Positions 25,214 to 36,882 of a DNA stretch of 64,000 bases are shown piece by piece. How positions within the stretch are numbered: position 1 is the stretch's first letter; each line of letters starts with the position of its first letter. The DNA is taken from the NCBI GenBank assembly GCA_015501055.1, contig JADNYV010000110.1:53317-117316 (forward strand), in the 5' to 3' direction. The notes under the pieces were generated by a model, which worked only from the letters and a program-made list of their open reading frames with translations, ran no database searches and had not been told where the DNA came from. Position numbers and translations under genes: made by a program. This DNA comes from Mucidula mucida. Its lineage: Eukaryota; Basidiomycota; Agaricomycetes; Agaricales; Physalacriaceae.

Positions 25214-26514
25214 ATGGATGCCCTTCCCCAGGAGCTTGTCGATGTAATCATCGATATAGTCGCGTCGTGCAGCGACGAGGTGCCCATAGCAGATCTGAAG
25301 GTTCTCCGGCTTGTATGTCGCTCCTTCGAATACCGCTGTCGCAGCCATCTATTCCGCCATATCACGTTGGATCCCTTCCGAATTGATAGTGATGAGAACT
25401 CTGTCGCGTACATTCACCCGTGCATACAGCCCTCTAGCGCATCATCATTTGCGCCGCTTATACGCTCATGCACGGTTAGTATCGTCGAGCACCTTTTCAG
25501 TCCCCTCGTTCGTCGCGTAACCAGCTGTACCCTTCTCCGTATCACCAACTTGGAGACCCTCATCATCGACCTCATCGGCGCGCCTTATTTCAGGCGGAAG
25601 TGGGAGCCGTACATCACCCTCATGGAATGGACCATTCCCCTTCTTCCTTCCGTTGTGAACTTGTTGATCAAGGGGTACCAATTTCGGCCTGCTGTCATCC
25701 CCATTGCCGTCGTAGCGTCACTCCCCAACGTGGGCTGCCTATCTTTTTCCGATTCAATATATTGGGCCGGGGGCCCACAGCATGTGCCAGAACCTCCCAC
25801 TCCGGCATTGGTGGGACCCGTCCATCTCCGTTGCATGTTCGAGCCAAAACCCTTCCAGGACGAACGTAGCGCTGAGAGACTCGCCCTTACAATGAAAGCA
25901 CCCCTCGTGTACTACTCGAGAACTCTGGTACAGCTTTCAATCATATGTGGAACGCATCTAGGATTTAGTATCGGTGCGTTGACACACCTCTTTATGTTTT
26001 GCTCAGGTCCTTAGTTGTCGGTACCCGACTTAGATCTGGACAGTGTGCCCGAAATCCTCTCAATCCCCTGTGTTTCTATCGAGTCATCGCATGAGGTCTT
26101 GCAATCTTTCGTCGCCCTCTTGTACAATGCCGGCATTAACAAGCGTGTACACACGAGGGACATTCGGCTGACTGTAAAGATGCCCCATTCAATCCAGAAA
26201 CGATGCGACCTATGGTTGTGGATGAAGGGTTTCAATCGGTGGAATGCCTCTTTGCGCGAGAGGCGCAACATTCCCCGCCTGGATGTTATCCCAATGTTAT
26301 CCTCAACCAGCCGCATTTACGCCAAGGAAAGAAGTTCACTATCACCGTCACAATCGCGGGCTGCGGAGAGTGGACGTCGCATCGGTGTTTGAAATGTGCA
26401 ACAGTGGCCTTTGGCTATTGGAATCATGATTCTGTGAATGAGTTTAGTGTGCGGTTCAAGGGACAGTCTGTTTCTCGGGTGACTTTTGACGGTGTGGGGT
26501 TCCTGGAGACGTAG
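25214..26514 (+). CDS. F-box-like protein, reading frame broken
   Basis: The chosen start is MDALPQELVDVIIDIVASCS at 25214, because the F-box begins there; an in-frame ATG lies 10 codons earlier. The segment LKVLRLVCRSFEYRCRSHLF completes the F-box. The following ~230 residues fit the common agaricomycete F-box architecture (LRITNLETLIID, LPSVVNLLIKG, LPNVGCLSFSDS). An in-frame TAG at 26012-26014 interrupts coding, yet SVPEILSIPCVSIESSHEVL continues in the same frame. Around 26175 a one-base shift leads into the frame FNPETMRPMVVDEGF...VTFDGVGFLET, ending at 26514. Either two small introns or errors explain the first break, or this is a young pseudogene. Confidence 0.6.
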
Positions 26515-26712
26515 AGACAGGTTCGTGATGCATTACATTAGTGCGCCACACTGACACGAATTCACCGTAGACATCAAGTAATAGTAGATCGTCCAAAGTA
26601 GTACCTGCTTTGGTATATGTAGAGTAGAACAGGTACATGTTTCAATTTATACTACTAGAGTGCTGAGCGCTCAGCCTCCGATGCTCAGTCAACGGTGATC
26701 CCAGTAAACAGC

Positions 26713-27892
26713 TCAAACTTGACCGTGATACGACAACTGCGCCTCCGAGCGCATATCCAAAGATTTCTTCATCCAATCCAACCTCAGCAGACGCTCCATG
26801 GCTACACCGAAAAGTCAACATCTCATATCGAAGACACAGATCAACACTCACCCAACCTCAAAGCACCGTACTGCGCCCCTTCCACGCATGTTGGTTTGAA
26901 GACTTTGAAAAACCCGCGCATAACGTTCTTCCTCCCTTCGAACTCGACGTGCGGTCCCATCTTGTGCGCCATGCTTTCCCACTTTTTCCATGCGACGGAT
27001 GCGGGGTGCTTGGATCGGTACCCAGGGAGAAACACCGAGTTATCATCATCGGGCGTGTCCTTGTTTCGTTCCAATAGTCGCTTCACTGCGATGGTAAGCA
27101 CAAGTCAAAGGGGTAAACACTGTAACACGTACCCCAGTCTTTCACGCCATAAATGTAGGGCACCTGCAGTTTCAGGTACAGAAGCACTGTTGCAGCCTAT
27201 AGTCAGAGAAGGCGAAAGAAAACAAGACGGCAGCGCCCACATTCTTGAAGATCGCCCCAGTTCTTCGGAGTATACAACTTGGTCCGAGTATAATATTCGA
27301 ACTCCTCGTAACCCGGCAGTAGGCGAGACCAAGCTTCGGAGACACGCGTCTCTACAAGGTCCCCTGGCCACGCAACATGTATGTCTTCCTTCGGACGCGT
27401 CGCGTTCGCGACTAGCCATATCTCCGCTGTAAGTATTATCGACGTCAATGTGCATATACTCGAGAGGAATCACTGACTGAACGACTCAATCAGCTTATTA
27501 TCCTCAGCGTCAATTCGAATCCTGCGGTAAGCCTGGAGTAGGGTGTCCAGAGTGAGGTTCCCACGCGCAGCGCTACTAATAGGCGCATTGTCCGCATGCG
27601 GCGTATCACGACCTCTGAGGGCAGTAGCTTCATGAGAGCCACTCTCCATGGGCCCAGGGGAGCTCGAAAGCGGTCGAAAAGCGGTGTACTGAGCAGCTCC
27701 TGCCTGAGGAACAACTGCAGATGGGGGATCTCTAATGGAGAAATAAGTACTGTCTCCAGAGGAAGACCGAGATGGATGGTCGCGGTACATAGTAGGAGAG
27801 TCAAAGTCTCTCAAGTCCCCTACAGCCGATAATGATGATATAGTTGAAGCAGTATCAGAGGCGGAGTCGGCATAAGACGGTGATACTGCCAT
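26713..27892 (-). CDS. unassigned protein, copy A of an inverted duplicate
   Basis: I do not recognise the family. The start is MAVSPSYADSASDTASTISS at 27892. A Ser/Thr/Pro-rich, probably disordered N-terminus precedes LDTLLQAYRRIRIDAEDNKL. Exon 2 gives EIWLVANATRPKEDIHVAWP and KLYTPKNWGDLQE. A short exon follows (LYLKLQVPYIYGVKDW), then RLLERNKDTPDDDNSVFLPG with HPASVAWKKWESMA, and last RLLRLDWMKKSLDMRSEAQL ending at 26713. Introns have normal borders (for example GTCAGT...TTACAG near 27480-27430 and GTGAGT...TGTAG near 26845-26795). The decayed paralogue at 41346-42355 matches every exon, which supports the exon model. No signal peptide or membrane helix is seen. Confidence 0.65.
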
Positions 27893-28237
27893 TCTTGAAA
27901 GTATTGGAGGTTTGTGTTGGCAGGGGAGGTATGGTGTTGCCTGGACCTTGCCCCCGCAAGCGTGATATACCTGCACGGAAAGCACGTAATGTATTAATCG
28001 AGAACAAGAGCGAGGTGCTGCTCTTCATGTCGAAATAGGCAATCGTGCAAATCGCAGGCTTGGAACAATGTCAGCAGTTTGCCATCAAATCCAAAAACAA
28101 GAGACCCAACCTTTTCGGTAACAATGCCCAGCAACTATAGAGTAAGTAAGGAACAGCCCCTTCCTACAGAGAACAGGAAGAAACTACTGAGAGTGAAAAC
28201 AGCTATAGTGTATTATCTACTTTTCATATCAAACAGG
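26713..28237 (-). repeat. inverted segmental duplication, block A
   Basis: The gene above plus about 350 bp of upstream sequence are similar, in reverse orientation, to 41005-42355. Upstream anchors shared with block B include AAAGTAGATAA, the stretch GAAAAGGTTGGGTCTCTTG and TTTGATGGCAAACT. Similarity begins right next to the stop codon of the SLC41-type gene at 28241. Confidence 0.75.
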
Positions 28238-28240
28238 GTA

Positions 28241-30022
28241 TCACTTGTGGGGTGTAAGTCTAAGTTTTAGCTTGACGCCTAACAACGTCACGATCTCGAA
28301 GCATAGCACGAGCAACAGCTGTCCAATTAGATCCATCAGAGCGGAGTGTAATGGTAGCGCATACATGTCTGGGTCGAGATCTTTCGACCACAGATAGTTT
28401 GTTAGTGCGCGCGCGATGATGAGTGATGAGGTAACCTGAACGATCTGTCAACGAAGACATATCCCCTGAAGGCAATGCTACTCACCGCGCAACAGAAGAA
28501 TACAATGGAAAATGCAACAAAAACAAATGGTAGTCTGAGCCATCCGAGGAGATGCAGGAGAGAGAGGAATATAATTTCCACCGGGATCGTGACGAAAATG
28601 AGCGTCAACATTACGAGTTTGGGACTAGGTTCGCCTTTGCGGCTGGATGATGCGGCCCCAGCAGCAGCAGCATGCAGGGCAGTTGATAATCTTGACGCAA
28701 AGATGGAGCCCACACTGCCAGGTAGACCTGGAATGAAGCATAAATACGTGTACAGAAGAAGAGAGAAATGTAACCAACCACTTATGACAACAGCTAGGAG
28801 TGCAAAACCCTCGTATCTGCTCACAAATAGATCCAGAACAATACCAGTTCCACTGCTGATGACCATAGCACCAAATAACGGGGACCACCCCTGCCAAAGG
28901 AGATCTCGTACGTGAGCATTTCTTCGCGTTGACAATCCACATGCAATCGCAGATAGAACGACAATGAGCGCGAGAATAGCAGGAACAGGTGTGTGCAGAA
29001 AGCGAATCAGACCGGTCGACACGATACCCAGTAATATCAGTGTAACCAGATCGCCAAGACACGAAGCCACGGGGGGTGCAATGTTATCTGGGGAATATCA
29101 GCTGGGCACCGAAAAGGAAACGGAAGAGATAATCACCTGGATCGCGTCCGTATCGACGACATAGTACGATGAGCCCACACATAAAAGAGCCCAGTATTAT
29201 ACTGGAAAGACACGCAGATGACATGGCTGTTGAAGATACCATGACGAAACTGAGACATTGATCAGCTATAATTTGCCAATGCACAACAGAAATACCGACA
29301 CTGCCAATCCCGACTTGCGCTCCGTGACGAGGGGCAACGAGGGTCGGGGACGCCGGTCAAAGAGAGCCCTGGTAGCCATTTCTGGCTCGGCGCGGGGCAC
29401 GATCAGTCCGAGGATGATGGACACGCATGCAGCGACAAATGATACCACTGTGGCCTGTACTTGGAGAAGAGAGAGGTTGCCGAGAATGATCTTGCGCCGC
29501 ACGGAGGGGTCGTCCAGCTGGCCGATGTTCGCAGCCGTACCCAGTCGCGCGGAAAGATTCATCTCGAGGTTTCCCTTGAGATTAAGCACGACCGGGATGA
29601 TCATGATGAGCTGGTCCACTTCAACCATTGCGTTCCAGCGCTATTTCCATCAGTCTGCGCCGCGAGAATGTGTTAAACGGCACGAACAGAGACGTGGTCG
29701 AGCAGTTCCCCTGTGAAGAGCAATCCAATTGTTGTGAATAATAATGTTGGCGCGCTCTGTATGGCATTCAGTAACATGCATGGACGCGGTTGGTGTCGCG
29801 CACTTCTATTACGATGTTTTTTATCTGTGGCCACAATTTCTGGGGGGTGACTGGGCCATTCTTCGTGTTCTCGTCGGAATCCCCTAGGAGAGCTCTGTTG
29901 CCCTCGTCATCATTGTCCGACTGGTCATCGTCGTCGCGCTCGTATTGATTAGTGTGGGCGCTCAGCGGTAGGTGACCGAGCTCAATGTCGTCGTCCTCGT
30001 CTTTGTGGTCGTGGTTTGACAT
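28241..30022 (-). CDS. SLC41/MgtE-family divalent cation (Mg2+) transporter
   Basis: A multi-pass membrane protein. The cytosolic N-terminus from 30022 is acidic (HKDEDDDIELGHLPL). The first transport repeat holds the signature PVVLNLKGNLEMNLSARLGT and TAANIGQLDDPSVRR (29628-29500 region), the conserved LKGN-E core of SLC41/MgtE pores. The second repeat has FIPGLPGSVGSIFASRLSTA. Several hydrophobic helices follow (LVMLTLIFVTIPVEIIFLSL, FVFVAFSIVFFCCA). After the last intron (GTGAGT...TTCAG near 28478-28427) the C-terminus reads SSLIIARALTNYLWSKDLDP and LIGQLLLVLCFEIVTLLG, stop at 28241. The family moves Mg2+ across the plasma or mitochondrial membrane. The gene is complete with about six introns. 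Its last exon abuts duplication block A. Confidence 0.85.
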
Positions 30023-30630
30023 GAAGCTGCAGAAGGATCAATCATTTCAGTGGCAACGTCATCGGGCCGGATGTCCGAACTGTTGAGGAAAGTTGGTACG
30101 AAGGTATTGTGTTATACCCGTTGGACAATGTGAAGATTGGCGACCAGATAAGACACATATAAGAGGCTTCCTGAAGTACTGAACGTTCAAATTGGGCACG
30201 GTGATATCAATGGACAAATCTCCATCCAGACTTGTGTACCTTGAACTTCAAGTTACCGCACTATTGGCTATCTCTTATGAATTCAGATTAATCTTTGAGT
30301 AGTTTGGGCAGCTGAGTGTTCGTAGACGTGTTATAGTAATATTATTGCAGCTCAGTTAGGTCGGAGTGCATTTCAGTCCGCCCGCCGAGGAGGCCGATCA
30401 CCCCCAAAAGGGTAATACGACACGGGAATCTGACTAATCAGACGCGTGATCCGAAAACCTGTTCTCACCTTTTGGACTTGTACTCGAATCAGCGTTTCTC
30501 GGGCTGACCGTTTTGGCCACCAGGCTCTCCATACGCCCTCTGGAACCCATTTATTTGGATTCAGAGCCATCTGCGGTCCTAGGGGCCCCATTTACTCGTC
30601 GTCGTCGGCCGGGCGCACCGTGACGTCGAG
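30023..30630. other. divergent intergenic region (SLC41-type / NGG1)
   Basis: Probable bidirectional promoter region. I see a TTATAGTAATATTATTGC stretch near 30330-30347 but no gene. Confidence 0.45.
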
Positions 30631-32789
30631 ATGCACACCAAGTTGACTGTATATCCGTCCCCGCCTCCGCTGCGCTCGAGTTTGCTGAGGAGCATGCCGG
30701 AGGCGTTACCAGCGGTGTCGGAGCTAAAGTCGCTGGAGAATGAGCTACAAACGCTCAAGACAAAGCTCAAGGAGCGCGGCAAGAAGGCCGGCGCGGACAT
30801 CAAGGTTATCGAGGAATCTATGCGCCGTATGAAGGAGAGCGAGAAGGGAAAGGCGAAATCTGTCGACAAAGTGAAGCGCGAACGCGACTGTACGTGTATT
30901 TTGCAACTACGCGTATCCACAATCTCATCTTGTTATGTTATTTATCATTGCTCCTTCTCGACCTTTTCCCCTTGTTTCGCTCAACTGGACCGTTCTATAT
31001 GATCTCTGAATACTCCTTGCTCCATTGTCTTGCTGATCCATGCTTCTCACAACGGCCGCCACATTGCACCATCAGTCACCCCCATGCCTGAGGCGGAGGA
31101 ACCCAGACTCCCAACAGTTATCATAGGAAAGCCGAGACTAACCTCGCATCCACTGCAAGCCGGTCCCTCGTCCTCTCGCTCTTCTGTGGATCCTCGGAGG
31201 TACGTGCATTGTTATGTTGCATTTATCAATCTAACTGTAGCAGTATGGCCGAGGATAAAAAGAAGAAGAAGCGTAAACGGGAGTACGAAGATATTGACCT
31301 TGAGCCTCGTACGTATTTTGGCCAAGCGCTATGTCTCGGCTAATCTCCCTAGTCTCCCAACGAAACCGTAAAGGAACGCCACCCGTCATACACCACACTC
31401 CGGCGCCACAAGCGCCCCCCATGAAAGCCCAGAAATCTGTCCCTTCAGCATCCACATCATCCTCTAAAGTGAGATTGCATGCTTCTCCGCTCTGTTTTGG
31501 CTTACAGTTATCTCCAGCCTGAAATTGATCCTCGATTCATCATTCCCGCTACAGCGTCTCTCCTTCCTCCACGGCCGCCAATAGCCGTCCCTCCAATACC
31601 CGGACCCAGTAAACCCATTGAAGTAATGGACGACTTTAGCAAGTTAAAGCAGCCGCAACAAACCAACGTCAATACCTTTTACACTTCCATCGAACCTTGG
31701 ATACGAAATATTCGCGAAGAAGACATTGGTTTCTTAGAACACAGTGGGGACGACGTGGAACCCTTTGTGCTCCCCAAGCTTGGCCGACATTACCAGGATA
31801 TCTGGTACGACCAGGACATGGGCCGTTTTCCAGCTCCGAATGAGGACGCACCCCCAGACCTATTTGCAGCTCCGAAACCTGAGTGGGATCCTTCTTCGAT
31901 AACCAACGATGACTGCGAATACGTGGAAAATCGCGGACATGGGCCTTTGTTGGAGAGGGTGATTAGTGCTCTATTACCTCTAGAGCCCCAACCTAACCAG
32001 ACCAAGACGTGGAGGGTGAAGGATGCGGAAGATGCGATGGAGGGTCGGCCTGGGGGAAGCGGTGCTGCTGCGTCAAAGAAGCAGGTGCTCACCGTGGCTG
32101 ATCTGGAGACGCGTATACGCGATACGATGCGGTATCATGGCTTATTAACGGAGATTGTCAGTTTAGCCATCATCATCGTTTGCTGCGACTGATGCTTTTC
32201 TCAGCCGGACTATTCGGAAAAGGTTGATGACCCGATAGCGACAGCCATTCGCGAGGGCCAGCGCGAGCTGAGGGCGGTGATGGCACGGAACAAGGCGCGC
32301 CGGGCTAGGCTTGTGGATATCGCACGCGACCGGCTGGCGTACCAAGAGTACGTCGAGCTGCGGGATTCGATCGACAAGAACATCAACAATGCATATAGCA
32401 AGCTGCAACGGAAGGATGTGCCGAAGCCCAAGAAGAAGAAGAGCGGGGCGGTCGTGATGGAAGTGAATGGAGGGAGCAGTCCACCACAGGTGCCGCCCTG
32501 TCCGGCGGCACTGGGACTGGGGCCCGATGTGGAGAACCATTTGGTGGTGTCGGAGCAGCTGAAGAGCCTGGTCAATACGCGGCGACAGTGGGTGGACCAT
32601 GTCGGGAGCGTATTTGACCAGAAGCAGGAGACGCAACCGGGGCGGGTATGGGGTGTTCCGAAGACGAGCATTTATGAGGGGCTGGAGGAGGAGGTTGAGA
32701 CAATGCTCACAGGGAGGGCGCCCGCGCCAATGGTGAATGGGAATGCCAAGGGTAAAGGCAGGGCAATCGACGACATGGATGTTGGATGA
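30631..32789 (+). CDS. NGG1: Ada3/Ngg1, SAGA/ADA histone acetyltransferase complex subunit
   Basis: Subunit that couples Gcn5 and Ada2 for nucleosomal histone H3 acetylation in the nucleus. The N-terminus has a heptad-like coiled coil (LKSLENELQTLKTKLKERGK). After several introns comes a Lys-rich nuclear-localisation-like patch (KKKKKRKREYEDIDL, about 31256-31300). The diagnostic Ada3 block is FYTSIEPWIRNIREEDIGFL with VLPKLGRHYQDIW (31680-31810). The Ada3 C-terminal domain (VADLETRIRDTMRYHGLL, then a helix NKARRARLVDIARDRLAYQE) ends at 32789. The intron before the last exon lies near 32155-32205. Start at 30631 is the first in-frame ATG; an ATG at 30694 is also possible. Conserved single-copy nuclear gene, apparently intact. 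Confidence 0.88.
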
Positions 32790-33317
32790 GATGATAACCT
32801 TATTCTTTGTTTTTTTTATTGCATGTCTCTGTAATCTTCTGCATTTGGTATTATTCACAGTCTAGAGAGCAAACACTTGAAACAGGAAGAGGTCAGGCCT
32901 CCAAAATCAATTCATTGGATGACATTCCATACATTGGAAAGCTGTAGCAAATTCTATCTCAAAACCCTCTTCCAAACCGGAGAAGGTTTAGAGAGGCCCT
33001 CCCACCCCATCCCTAACTTCAAGCATATCTTTCTAAACATCTTACCTCCTTTTTGGGTGACTCCCTTCATACAATGACCGATAACTCCTTTGTCCTTTTC
33101 CTCTTGATCATCAATTTAGTCCCCTTTTGACAATGCCAGACCGTGCCAAGCATAAAATTGGCTTTAAAGATTGATTTCACACAGTTCATTTGCAGAAAAT
33201 TGTTATGGTTAGGATACTAGATTTGTGCATATTCCCTTGTGCCAGCTTGATTCATTCTCTGGCTTGAAATGTGTCTGCAGCACCATTATGGAAAGTCATC
33301 CATTGCTGGTGTTACCA
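32790..33317. other. convergent 3' intergenic region
   Basis: Lies between the 3' ends of NGG1 and the A34.5-like gene. AT-rich with TTTTTTTATT and similar runs suitable for polyadenylation. No gene. Confidence 0.5.
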
Positions 33318-34291
33318 CTAGAGGTTTGTTTGGGCACTTTCTGAAAGAAGTACATGTATTGTAGAAGTCAAGGTCAATCCCAACCAAGCATTGATCAAAC
33401 TATCCAAGTCCCACCTAACGCTCGACTTTTTTGGTTTCTTAGGCGTCGGCGCCTCACCAGTCCCATCATCCTTCCGCTTCTTGCTCTTTCCCTCCGCTTT
33501 TGATGCCGGTTTTTCTTTCCGTTTCTTCGGCGAGACAGGCGGTTCATCCACTTGCATGATATTTTCCTCAGACTCTGAAGACGCAGGCAAGCCCGCTCCG
33601 TATGGCTTGAAGGAATGCTTGAGCACCTCTCTCGGATACACAGGGCGCTGTGGATTTGTAGTGGGCACAGCGGTATCCGGTGTGGTGGCTTGAGCGGGTG
33701 ATGCAGTGATAACAAGACGGCGCGCTATCGAGCGGGGTGCTGTGGATTATATTAGATAAAACGCCAACTTGGTAGGATTGAAAACCCACCGAGGTACATC
33801 TCAGATTTCGTGCTCTTCCGAGGGACAAGGCAGACAGACGCGCTACCTCTGCGCCGACGTCGTTCTCCTCGTGCGCCCGACAGACCATATGTCGTATTCT
33901 GCGTTCTTTTTTGAGATATGGCCGACGTGACTTCTAGAGTCGTCCTCTGTCAGCTCGATAGAGACGTTCTCTAGGTGTTTTGGTTTAATCTAGACAGAAT
34001 TTAATGAATCCGAGTAATAATATGAAGGAAACTCACGCTATCTGGGACGCGTATGAGCCAGATATCAGGTCCTCGTCCGCTCCAAGGCATCCCAGTCAAG
34101 AGCATCGGCATTTTGAGAATTATCCAGGGCAACAGCGCCGTCTGGAGGCTGGTACGCCCAATTTTGATCGTCGCCTTCGTTTTTGGTCCGTTGTCTTTCT
34201 GCTTGCCTGCGCGTTTGGTTTTGGCTGGCGCTGCAGGGGATGCAGAGCGGGAGGAGGATGCGGAGGACATGATGATCGTGGTTCTCTGCAA
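33318..34291 (-). CDS. RPA34: RNA polymerase I A34.5-like subunit, with several apparent one-base losses
   Basis: Order of motifs on the minus strand: a basic start (MSSASSSRSASPAAPAKTKR, ATG 34270, or 34291), then DDQNWAYQPPDGAVALDNS, then DIWLIRVPDS, IKPKHLENVSIEL, NAEYDIWSV, VPRKSTKSEMYL, APRSIARRLVITA, and a Lys-rich tail (SPKKRKEKPASKAEGKSKKR) ending near 33318. This matches the A34.5/CAST-type Pol I subunit: an IWLI strand in the dimerisation domain that pairs with A49, followed by a basic tail. These segments lie in different frames. Each junction is repaired by one extra base, several of them in a G or C run (about five sites between 33850 and 34175). Since the gene is single-copy and essential-like, assembly error is more likely than decay. 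Two introns (33970-34015 and about 33740-33790) have good borders. Confidence 0.55.
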
Positions 34292-35607
34292 AGGCAGTTT
34301 TTCGCTATTGCCGCGGCATGTTCACTTGATGTCAACCACCATCATCATGCATTTCATCTGGTTTGCTCGTCCACGGCCTAAGGCTTCAACAACGCGTCAA
34401 CACATATCTCCTCGGCTACCATCGACTTCTGCTTGTGTTACTGTCAAAGCCTTTGAACTGCTGAACGATGTGTTGTTGTTCGACCAACGTTACGCGACCA
34501 TTAGTCGATCTCTAACGTCCGCTAGCACCTCAGCGGACCCTGCTTTATTTCTTCTCTTCTGCTCTGTATTCCAGACTGGCTTTCATCTGTCGGTTTTCCC
34601 AAAGCCTTGCCCGTAATACTTCTCCCTCGCTACTACATTCCCTCCCGCTCTAAAAAACTTGGTTTATTCGCTAACAAGAGAGCACCACATCAAGAGTTCG
34701 AAGATCGATGTCTCGACGCAAACCGAGGTTCAAATCTCAGGTGATGTAGCTTCTACGTATGTGAGGTTTCAATCATTGAATGAGTATTCTGATATGCATA
34801 TATCCAGTTCACTCGTGCTCTAAAGTCGACCTGGCTACCACTCTCAGTGGTTATACTACTTGCGATCAACACAAACAAAACCATCTATGAGCGTTCATTG
34901 CAGTATCTGTGTTCATATTCACTCCTGGGATCTTTGTAGGATCCGAAAAACAAGGGTCAGCTCAGCAGGTCAAGGATTTCCGAAAACAGACCCGTTGAAT
35001 TTGAGCGATGTTGGCAAATGCTCCTTCGATCTTGATTCCGTAAGTGGTGCTTGTTCGTTTGACGCTCGCGTTAGTCATTTCTAGTACAACCAGTCTTGAC
35101 AGCGTATGTCATCCGGCTGTCATATTGGAAGGGCGCGGAAGTACCATACTTTCATGGAGCGTTTAAGCTCGTAGGTCAATTTCCTTTGAGCTGCTGACCT
35201 CGAGGCAATACTTTTGTGTCATCGGACTCCGAGGTGCCCGACCAAGAACAAGCGAGAGTGGTGTCACGATCGCGACTAGGGGCTTGTGGCGCGGTCCTTG
35301 CGAGTCGTACGTTTGCTGAGGCGCCACCTGCGCTGGAGACTGTTCAAGCCATACATCTCAATGCCGTCGTGTCCTTACTGGAAAATAATCTACAGGATGG
35401 GGCAACTGCTACGTGACCAGTCATAGTCTCAATCATCCGGCACGCGTCTCCCTTCTTTGTCCTGCGATCGGGATGACATCGCCCGAAGCCCCCGAGGTCT
35501 CTCCACAACTCGCCGTATAAAATGAGCAGACTCAGCAGTCAACGATTAGCATTCCAGCTTCTGCCTCACCTTGTCCACTTACGAACACCCTTCCAAAATA
35601 TTTCAGG
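34292..35607. other. 1.3-kb intergenic stretch without a recognised gene
   Basis: Short frames on the plus strand at 34860-35084 and 35216-35416 have no family resemblance. The right end holds the promoter of the ferritin-like gene. Confidence 0.4.
35517..35523 (+). promoter_or_regulatory. TATA box of the ferritin-like gene
   Basis: TATAAAA, 85-91 nt upstream of the ATG at 35608, followed by a C/T-rich leader. Confidence 0.5.
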
Positions 35608-36654
35608 ATGAAAACAACCATTGCGCTTGGACTTGTGGCATTCACTGCTGTGTCTGCTTCGCCAACCATCAAGAGGAATAATGGCATTGATGGTCAGTCC
35701 GCTGTCTGTCCTTCTATTCTTCATCCGCTTACGCTTGTCCTTCAGACACTACGATCTTGAACTATGCTCTTACGCTTGAGCACTTGGAGAACGCGTTCTA
35801 CTCCGGTGCCTTGCAACAATTTGACGAGCAAGCTTTCGCGGACGCCGGCCTGCCCCCATACGCCCGTGGTCGCTTCCAGCAGGTCGCGGACCACGAACAG
35901 GCACATGTCGATTTCCTGTCAAAGGCGCTCGGCGACAATGCAACACAGCCATGCGGATACAATTTGTCCGTTTATTCGCACCTACCTAATACGCTTGTAC
36001 TAACGAGCCCCGTCATGTAGCCCGTACACTAATCCAGCGGAATTCTCTGCGCTCAGCCAGATTCTGGAAGGCGTCGGTGTGTCGGCATATGCTGGCGCTG
36101 CGCAATTCATTACGAACAAGGACTACCTGACCGCCGCTGCCGTCGTTCTTTCCACAGAGGCTCGCCACGCCTCGTGGGTAGCCTCTGCTGTTAACAAAAT
36201 CCAACCATGGAGTGGTGCACTCGATGTATGCGTTCTATTTTCTCGCCGCTTTGATGTTACTCATGTGCATGATTTTTAGACTCCTCTTACTTTGAATGAA
36301 GTATACTCACTTGCGTCTGGGTTCATCACCTCTTGCCCCGACTCGAACCCGATGCTTCCCGTCAAGGCCTTCCCCGTCTTGACGACCTCGCCTGCATCTG
36401 GCGTGAAGCCCGGGGATCAGATCACCTTGAGCTTTGAAGGTCTTACGGATGGACTGACCGCGGTCTTCCTGACGGGCTTGACGACCGAGTCAGCGGAGAT
36501 TGAGGGAGATGGAACTGTTACTGTCCCGGCGGATTTGAAGGGGACGGTGTATGTGGTGGTGACGAAGGGAGGCGCGAATGTTACGGACGAGTCGACGGTT
36601 GCGGGCCCTGCGGTTTTGGAGTTTGACATTGATTCGCATGGTGATTTGCAGTAA
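35608..36654 (+). CDS. Ferritin-like domain protein, Rds1 (stress-response) type, secreted
   Basis: The start at 35608 gives a signal peptide MKTTIALGLVAFTAVSASPT. Introns 35693-35745, about 35968-36019 and about 36226-36279 join in frame. The ferritin-like four-helix region begins ILNYALTLEHLENAFYSGAL and continues FQQVADHEQAHVDFLSKALG, then YAGAAQFITNKDYLTAAAVV and LSTEARHASWVASAVN. The Glu/His pattern (LEHLE, DHEQAH, EARH) fits di-iron-type helices of the Rds1 group (PF13668). A beta-rich C-terminal part follows (GDQITLSFEGLTDGLTAVFL). Family members in basidiomycetes are extracellular or cell-wall proteins induced by stress or during sexual development; their biochemical role is not settled. 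Complete and in frame. Confidence 0.85.
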
Positions 36655-36882
36655 AGGACGAAACGGACATTTTGTAGCAGTATGAACAATTTTATATCCT
36701 TGACTGTATGTTATAGTATTGAAATGTTTTGATTTTTCGCCACTTTTGCCACCATTTCAATACGCGTCTTGCCCTGGTGTAGAGCCGCAAGTACTTACGC
36801 GCTTCGAAGGAAGATGTCACTCATGACGAAATGACTCGATATCAAATTCAAATAGGCAATCGCCATCTTACTCCCGACCACC

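Noticed and set aside
32877..33077. Small plus-strand ORF after NGG1
   Set aside because: AT-rich 3' flank with no coding character; likely part of the terminator region.
36655..36882. TPP riboswitch upstream of THI20
   Set aside because: I could not find the conserved TPP aptamer words in the short upstream stretch or first intron.
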